Assembly: GCF_033958435.1 (NCBI RefSeq)
Contig: NC_134137.1
Coordinates: 227,953,501 to 228,017,500 of the forward strand
Direction of reading: 5' to 3'
Source: Carettochelys insculpta
Taxonomy: Eukaryota; Chordata; Testudines; Carettochelyidae
DNA: 64,000 nucleotides
The position numbers were made by a program, and so were the translations under genes. The notes beneath the pieces are model-generated. The model saw nothing but the letters and a program-made list of their open reading frames with translations. It was not told the origin of the DNA and searched no databases. Below are positions 57,646-64,000 of this stretch, in pieces; position 1 is the first letter of the stretch; each line of letters starts with the position of its first letter.

Positions 57646-57747
57646 TAGGTTACATTTCCAGACGGGCAATGCTTCAGCAATTACATGGAGTCAGTACATT
57701 CTCACACGACGAGCGTCACTATGCCGCTTACACATGGATGGACAAAG
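57646..57747 (+). CDS. Candidate cassette exon inside the STXBP5L intron (unproven)
   Basis: A 102-nt stretch bounded by an acceptor (T-rich run ending tttttatggcag) and a donor (acaaag|gtaagg). If spliced between the two STXBP5L exons it is in phase (1-1), has no stop, and would insert 34 residues, beginning VGYISRRAMLQQLHG and ending AAYTWMDK, before ENREN. A second possible acceptor at 57661 would give 86 nt and shift the frame. Upstream sequence (about 56500-57640) shows no recognisable repeat. Against it: an open frame of this length arises by chance fairly often, I do not recognise the peptide, and I do not recall it in known STXBP5L isoforms. It could be a reptile-specific or tissue-specific exon, or only a pair of cryptic splice sites. 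Confidence 0.3.
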
Positions 57748-58729
57748 GTAAGGGTTGACAACACTGCCTTCCTTTTTATCTTAACTTGTTAGTTGAACTA
57801 GCCTGTATTTTTCAGTCACAGTGAGGTGGTGCTCAAGATCCTCAGTGGGAGGAGAGATCTCCACAAATCAATCAGTATCAAGAAGTGGCCCGTACAGCAC
57901 AGGCCCTCATGTCCTGCCGTACAGAGCAGTGTAATGCAGAATGCACATGTCATGGCCTGCCAGCTTGGTTGTTGAGCTGTGTTTTACATTAATTGCAACT
58001 ACATCAGTCGAAAGGAGTGGGAAGGTGGGAGGTTACATTAACTGTGTGGAGGAGTGTAGAATAGGCTGGCACTGTTTGACTGAAACATTCCCACCTGATG
58101 GCAGATACTGAGTCTGCTGGGAAACAGTGTGTTCTAACTTGGTGGAGCAGTAGCTTGTTCACTGCATTGTGTGTGTGGGAGAGGGGAGTGCGCTCTCCTT
58201 CAGAGAAGGGGAAGTGTGGGCAGAGCAGTCTGGAGGGAAGAGCCCTAGTAGCCACCATGCCCGTGGAGAGGGTTGGAGTTAAGTGTGTGGTGTGTTGTTT
58301 GTCAAACCCCAGGTGTGTGGTGAGCGTGACTCCACTCAGCATGTGGACTTGGTTTTCAAGCAAGCTGCTCATGCTGGGTGGGATATTTTTGATGTATTCT
58401 GCATACGGCCATGGGGGTGGAGGAAGAAACAGCCTTGAATTGAAGACCATGAGGGCAGAAGTGACTGCCCCCAGACAACAGCTATTGTAGGCCTACTACC
58501 CCTTGTGATGCAGCTCTACAAGAGTAGCAGCAACAGCTGAAGGGTCACTGTCTGGGTTACTGGTGAGCATCAGCTCTTCTGTCTTTCATGAAGCCATATG
58601 TGGACTCTGAGGCCAGCTGGTCACCTCTGAATTGATGGCTCCTGCTCAGTGTGAGTCCGGGCACACCTTTTTTGTTCTTTTTTTTTCCACAGTAGAGGTA
58701 TGAGAGGTGTGGGGTTTTTTTTTTAAGTT

Positions 58730-59215
58730 TCAACATGTGAAAAAGGTGTTTGTCTAACGTGCTCCTAAAAACCTCCAGTGATGGAGATTCCTTGGCCTCT
58801 CTAAGTGACTTATACCAGTGCTTACCACCCTTACTGGAATTTTTTTCTAATCCGTAACCTGAATTTTGATTGCTACAGTTCAAGCCCAGTGTTTTTTGAC
58901 TGGTCATTGGTAACTAAGGAGATCAATTTATCATCCTCTTTATAACAACCTTTTAGATTGTTGCTTGTCTCTTCTCCAGACTCAACAAACCCAGTTCTTT
59001 CAATCTTTCATCTTAGGTCATGTTTTCTAGACCTTTAATCATTTTTGTTTTTTCTTCTCTGGACTTTTTCCAATTTGTCCACATCTATCTCAAAGTATTG
59101 TGCCCAGAACTGGACACAAGACTCAGTTTCAGGCCTCATCTGTGCCAAGCAGATTGCAAAAACTATTGCTCATGTCTTGTTTCCAACACCCCTGCGAACA
59201 CATGAAATATACCTC
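58730..59215 (-). mobile_element. CR1 LINE 3' part
   Basis: The + strand shows complements of CR1: AAAACCTCCAGTGATGGAGA, CTTTTTCCAATTTGTCCAC, AGAACTGGACACAAGACTCA and AGGCCTCATCTGTGCCAAG. Heavily mutated; no ORF remains. Confidence 0.82.
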
Positions 59216-60499
59216 CCTATTAGCAGTCACTGAGCCTCATGGGAATGGTTATGGGGTGTTCAGCTGATTGACTCAGGGCACGGGCTTTTAAAGCTCACAC
59301 ACGTAAAAGGGAGGAGGGGAGGAAAATCTACAACAGTGATGTCCAAAAGAAATTGAATGGATCGTCCCTTCCCCCTGCAGCCAGGTGCCACACATTCCTC
59401 CTTCCTCCCTGAGATTACTCACTGAAGCTGCAGTATGGCTGGAGTCACTACCGCACAAGCTGTGCTGCCCTGAATCTGGAGCCCACAGCACGGCACTGCC
59501 TCCGCTGCTGGTGGGACGTGTGCATGGGGCACCAGGAAAGGTGCCACAGGTGTGCAGCTCTTCTGAGCCACATTTCGACACACCCTGCTGCCCCGTTCAC
59601 CACGTGTGGTGGCACTGCAGACCTATAGTGTTTGAGACCATGAAGGGGGGAGCCCTAGGAGTAGCACATCTTAGGCCTAAACTGACCTTTATCAGCTAGT
59701 TAATGAAGCTGATTTCCAGAAAGGGGTGAGTTTTTGTAACAGAGTGATTTTGATCTTCCCTAAGTTGTGTGTTTTTGTTCAGAAAGCTTTCATGACTCCA
59801 AAGTTCAAAGGATGTGTCATGCTGAGCTTTTGAAATTGAAGCTGAATATTGTATTTAATGGAAAGCAGCACGACATGTTCCCAAAGTGTCCCAAAGATTA
59901 TACCTGTTAATGTCAGTTCTACTGAAAGGCATTAGTTAATTGTACTGCACAAGAGCAAGGAACATTTATTCTTATTTAAAGGAAGGAAAAAGTCCTGTGA
60001 CGCGTGCAAATAGCACATCATGTATTTTAAACTCTCTGAATGTCACCTACGCAGACTGAGCAGCCATGTTTGCCCCTTCCTTCTGCATCTTTCACAGGCT
60101 TCACATCAATATGTTTTCTTTTTAACATGCTCTTGTCATTAGTGCCAGTTACTCAAGGGAAACATGAAAACAACTTGTGCATTGTGTGGGTGGAATGGGG
60201 CTTGGGGTCCTGGGCTGTTTTGGGTTGGGGCGGGGGGGGCCTGGGACGCCTGCAACGCCTCGTCACTAGCTTTTTTGGTCACCGACTGGTGCATTTGCTG
60301 ATGAATGCCTTCAGTGCTCCATGACTAGAGTGCGGCAAGGTTTGAGAGTTTGGGGCACATTAATACAGGTACAGAAATCAGCCACCAGCTCTCAGTGTTC
60401 TGTGTTGTTATTTAGTTGTAATTTACCCCTAAATATCTTCTAAGAGCCCAGTAAGCAGTGGAAGTGTGGGTAATGATGCTAAACAATATTGGCCTCCCA

Positions 60500-60571
60500 T
60501 GGTCTGGCAAATTCTGTCATCTGGCTCTGGTCAGTTTCCAAGGGTGCCAGTTGAGAGAAGTTCAACCTGTA
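60500..60571. repeat. DNA-transposon end, related to 15691-15763
   Basis: TCTGGCAAATTCTGTCATCT, CCAAGGGTGCCAGTTGAGAG and AAGTTCAACCTGTA. A diverged copy of the same end. Confidence 0.6.
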
Positions 60572-62291
60572 ATATTTTGAAGTGTGTCTGTCAAGTAATA
60601 CCCACGTGGGTGCTGGTAACTGGCTAATTTCTGCCATTTATGCAGAGGCATGTGTGGGAGGCAGTTTAATGTCACAGCAGATGTTGCCTGTGAGACAGGG
60701 ATCACTTCTTCAGGTGAGCAGGAGCTATGCATGTGGTTTGATGCTTAGTTCAGGCTTTAGTTTTGAGGACTGAATGACCGGGAAAGTTCTTAACCAGGTT
60801 TAAGTCTTCACCAGCAGGAGGAAACATTCTGTTTCTTAATCACTTTTGCTGGCTGCTGAAATTTCTCCTTTGAGCAGATGTCATCTTTTTTTGGGGGGAT
60901 AAAAAAGAATTACACTTGCTTCTCAAAAGGGCTGGGAGGGGACATAGAACACTAGATGCCACAGTGCTGGGCCCCATTTTATGCATGGATAGACCTGAGG
61001 AAGGCATTCATAGAGTCTTCGTTGTCTCAGCAACTATATTCAAGTGTTGGAAGGTCCTCTGAGGCTCTTAAAGATGACCCAGGCTCACTAGCACTAAATG
61101 ATTCTTTGCCTTCCAGCGTCTCAGCCTCTAGTTTTTTGTGTTGCAGGAAAGCATCCATAACTTTGTGTTGTAAGCTAGAGTCTGCCTCTGACTCCATGTG
61201 GATTGCAGAGCTGGCCTAAGTCTGTCTTGCAAAGATTGCCCTGATTTCTTCTTGTCCAGGAAGCACGGTGAAGGTGTTCAAGATGAAAGAGATCAGCTGC
61301 AGCCATAGTAAGAGCAGTGCAAGCTGTCAGGGAGCTAAAGCTGCTGTCTTTTGTACCAGAAAACGTAAAAGGGCCAAAAAGCAACTCCCTTCTACCTGCT
61401 GCAGTCACGCCCTGCATTCCCTCTGTCCCATACTAATGGCACACCTAAATCCTTCACTGTCAGATCTGCAATCAAGCCCAACTGTTTCCACTCTTCTCCC
61501 TCCCTGTGAACCCACAGCAAGTCTGCACTGAGCATCTTGTTGTGCCTTGTCTGATAATAGAAAAGGCTGCGTGACCTAACCCTAATCAAGCCTTCAACAT
61601 CCCCCCAAGCTAGATGCCACTCCTCTCCAGGAACGGTTGGCAAGTGACCCCTTCCTTTGAGAGAGGCCCCGTAAGTTTGGCAAGGAGAGCATGCTTGTAT
61701 CTCTTTGTATGGTCCAACCCCGTGGGATGAAGTCAGTTGAGGTGCAGAGCAACTTTCTCACTCCATTGAATGGGGAGCGAGAGGTGATTTGTGGGGCGAG
61801 GGATTTTAAATGATGGAACGGGGCCAGTTCAAGGGTCAGTGTCTCCTCCTAATTGCCAAGAACATTACAGACTAAGGAGGGCTACTCTCAATTTAGCCAT
61901 AGCAGGGTTTGGTGCAAGGCAAAGGGCATATGCAACAGGACAGTGATGCCTTCACTTCATGTCCTGAAATAAGGTACATGATTTAATTTTAAATACACTG
62001 TTCATACATGAGTTGAGGAGAGATCCCTTGAGTCATGCTTGGAGCAAATTCTGGTTAGCCTGTGCAAATCTCTGTAATTAGCAGCTATTTGGAACAGGTT
62101 AATTTGTCTGGCACTGTTCTCACTGTTGCTTATGCGCTGGCAGAAGGTTAAGATCAAAAAGTTCACTTAGTCCATAACAGGTCCATGATGTCCACGTACA
62201 ACGCTTGCATTTGGTTTTCAGATACTTTTGTGTCTGTGCTCCAGCCCAGCCAGCTCACGTCTGCTCCATTGTATTTACCTTACATATACAG

Positions 62292-62531
62292 AAAACCGGG
62301 AAAACACCTTCAGCCGTTCCCGAAGCTCTAGTGTCTCCAGCATCGACAAAGAGTCTAAGGAAGCAATTACAGCTTTGTACTTCATGGAGACCTTTGCACG
62401 GAAGAATGACTCTACTGTCTCCCCTTGTCTGTGGGTTGGAACAGGTCTCGGTATGGTCTTAATTATCTCCCTTAATCTGCCTGCTACTGAAGAATTAAGG
62501 CAAACAGAACCCGTCATGGTGTCTCCAAGTG
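62292..62531 (+). CDS. STXBP5L: STXBP5L (tomosyn-2) internal exon, start of second propeller region
   Basis: Coding exon of 240 nt (80 codons). Acceptor catatacag|AA, donor AGTG|gtaaga, phase 1 at both ends. It opens with ENRENTFSRSRSSSVSSIDK, a serine/arginine-rich stretch typical of the end of the tomosyn linker and a likely phosphorylation region. It continues with EAITALYFMETFARK, SPCLWVGTGLGMVLIISLNL and EPVMVSPSG, a beta-strand-rich segment where the WD40/Lgl-type fold resumes. The LGMVLIISLNLP wording favours STXBP5L over STXBP5. The exon directly follows 39242-39412 if the candidate cassette at 57646-57747 is skipped. The reading frame is open throughout, with no damage seen. In the cell the protein is a cytosolic, presynaptic or secretory-granule regulator of SNARE assembly. 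The rest of the gene lies outside the window on both sides. Confidence 0.92.
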
Positions 62532-64000
62532 GTAAGAGTTTCTGTGTGTTCTCCTGCTCTTTATCTGTCTCTGTAGCGGGAGAGGCTATAAATACATGCT
62601 TTTATCTGGTGTCTTAGACCAAAATCTCTCATGCAGTGAGTATTAACCCACTATGGTTCATTATGCTGAACGCACAGAGGGATACAAAGCAGTGATTGTA
62701 GCAATGATAGCTGCAATTTAGAGCTGTAGGGCAGTCTGTTTTATTAATCATGAAGATTAGATCTTACACAGAGCTGCACACATTCCTTGTAAGGACTTAG
62801 AAACAGGAGTTTTTTTGTCTAACTGGAAAAATAGTTTCCTCCTGGGAGAGTGTACAGTAAGAGCCACGCATTCGCAAACTTAACGTTCGCAAATTCTGGG
62901 GCTGTGGTGGGAAATGTCAGCGGACACCACTTCCTGGGGCTCTGGGGCCGGAGTGCTAACAGCTGCTGCCTCCCCATGACTCTGAGCACCCCCCTATATT
63001 CATGAAAATCAACATTTGTGACGGTTCCGAACATGGAACCCTTGCCAACGTTGAGACTCTGTTGCACGTAGGAGTCCCTTGAGCATGTCACGGATTTGAT
63101 GGATCATGTAGCAACAGATATATCACTAAATTCCCGTAGAAGTTATCTTTAGATGTATTAATAGCATTTAGCATAAATGCCTATTTTCACATTTAAAGGC
63201 ACAGACAATAAGCAACTTGGCCAGTGCTAAGAGAGAGCCATTGCTAAAGCCAGGATTAAAGTTTAGGAATATCCACCTTCTCATCCTGTGCACTGGCCCC
63301 TCAGAGAGTTGTTTCTCCTAGGAGAGGACTAGCTTTCAGCTCAAGAATTCAGCTGTTTGTAAAAGTAATTACAGTAATTGAACTTGCACCAAGTCACAAT
63401 GATGATTATGGTGACAAATTACTGACCTGCTGAAGTCAGGCAGTTGTGGGCAGTGAGGAGATTATGCTGTGAGAGTCGAAAAAAGGACAGAAAACAAAAA
63501 AAAAAAGTTCAGTTTTGTAAAACAAAAGTTAATACATGTGAGAAAAACCATTATAATATATATACTAAATGAAAGGGGGAACCGTAGAAAGCAGAGAGAC
63601 CTAGAGCTAGCAGTAGGCAGCAGATTAGTCATGATTTTGTGGACATGGCTGGGAAATAAGGCCTGTGTAATTCTGAAGTGCAGAGACAAAAGCATTTTGT
63701 CACTGAGCAGAGAGGTTTTAGTCCTCCTCCATACCGTTCTGATCCAGTCACAGCTGGAATAGAGTGAGCAGGTTGGGAGTGTCATTACTAGAGAAACAAG
63801 AGGGTGGTAATGATGGGGTGCATATGTGTGTGAAGGATATAATTTCCAGCAGAAGACTGAAGGATCCCAAGCACATCTCAGCTAAGTGACAGGCACAACT
63901 TACAGGGGATACTGGAGGGAGGTAAACACCAAGGAGGGATAGGATTTCATTAGCAGTTTTAGAGGGAGATAACTAAGAATAATGGGAGGAAATTTAGGAG
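62532..64000 (+). other. STXBP5L: STXBP5L intron downstream of the second exon (continues beyond window)
   Basis: Begins with gtaaga. No further exon was seen. It includes a possible short DNA-transposon remnant at about 62855-63080 (CAGTAAGAGCCACGC at the left). From about 63600 there is sequence with weak CR1-like wording. The rest is unassigned. Confidence 0.75.

Larger units (their letters stand above)
39413..62291 (+). other. STXBP5L: STXBP5L intron between the two recognised exons
   Basis: A 22,879-bp intron, GT-AG, between donor gtgagt and acceptor catatacag. It holds two GC-rich transposon blocks, a short perfect-looking hairpin, SINE and CR1 remnants, a young LTR retrotransposon in antisense orientation, and a candidate cassette exon. 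Confidence 0.85.

Noticed and set aside
1..64000. CRISPR arrays, operons, bacterial ribosome-binding sites, prophage
   Set aside because: The sequence is vertebrate intronic DNA; none of these structures is present.

Overview
The window looks like intronic DNA from a reptile, most likely a cryptodire turtle. It carries tortoise-type tRNA-derived SINEs (tail core TAAAGACTAACAAA), CR1 LINE ends, DIRS tyrosine-recombinase retrotransposons, hAT and pogo/Tigger-type short transposons, and a Gypsy LTR element with a SCAN-like Gag segment. No complete protein-coding gene lies in the window.

Two clear host exons lie on the + strand, at 39242-39412 and 62292-62531. They join in phase and encode part of tomosyn-2 (STXBP5L), the hypervariable linker and the start of the following WD40/Lgl-type region. 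The window is therefore read as three introns of one gene: at least 39.2 kb upstream, 22.9 kb between the exons, and at least 1.5 kb downstream. A third, unproven 102-nt open cassette (57646-57747) lies between them. It has good splice-site consensus, a compatible phase and repeat-poor surroundings.

Layout: 1-22 kb is intron with a LINE ORF remnant (4.1-4.5 kb), hAT-type repeats (5.1-6.0, 11.2-11.9 and 17.5-18.0 kb), SINE fragments and a CR1 end interrupted by hAT insertions. 22.6-26.1 kb is an old, internally deleted DIRS element, with one SINE inside it and another just beyond its right end, the latter flanked by a perfect 13-bp target duplication. 26.7-27.2 kb is a palindromic MITE. 29.7-35.7 kb is a second, fuller DIRS element with inverted termini, a Gag-like ORF carrying a threefold in-frame repeat, a damaged reverse transcriptase, an intact-looking RNase H stretch and a tyrosine recombinase with its R, HxxR and Y motifs. 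38.2-38.6 kb is a pogo/Tigger-type MITE just upstream of the first exon. 42.7-43.7 and 47.7-49.1 kb are GC-rich transposon-derived blocks.

51692-55721 is a structurally complete, very young LTR retrotransposon on the - strand. Its 393-bp LTRs look identical, and it has a perfect 5-bp target duplication, a tRNA-Leu-type primer-binding site and a polypurine tract. Most of pol is missing, so it is probably non-autonomous. 57.7-64 kb holds the candidate exon, a CR1 end and the second STXBP5L exon.

In this window one neuronal regulatory gene hosts everything else. The transposons supply nearly all recognisable non-exonic structure, and none of their coding regions appears fully intact.
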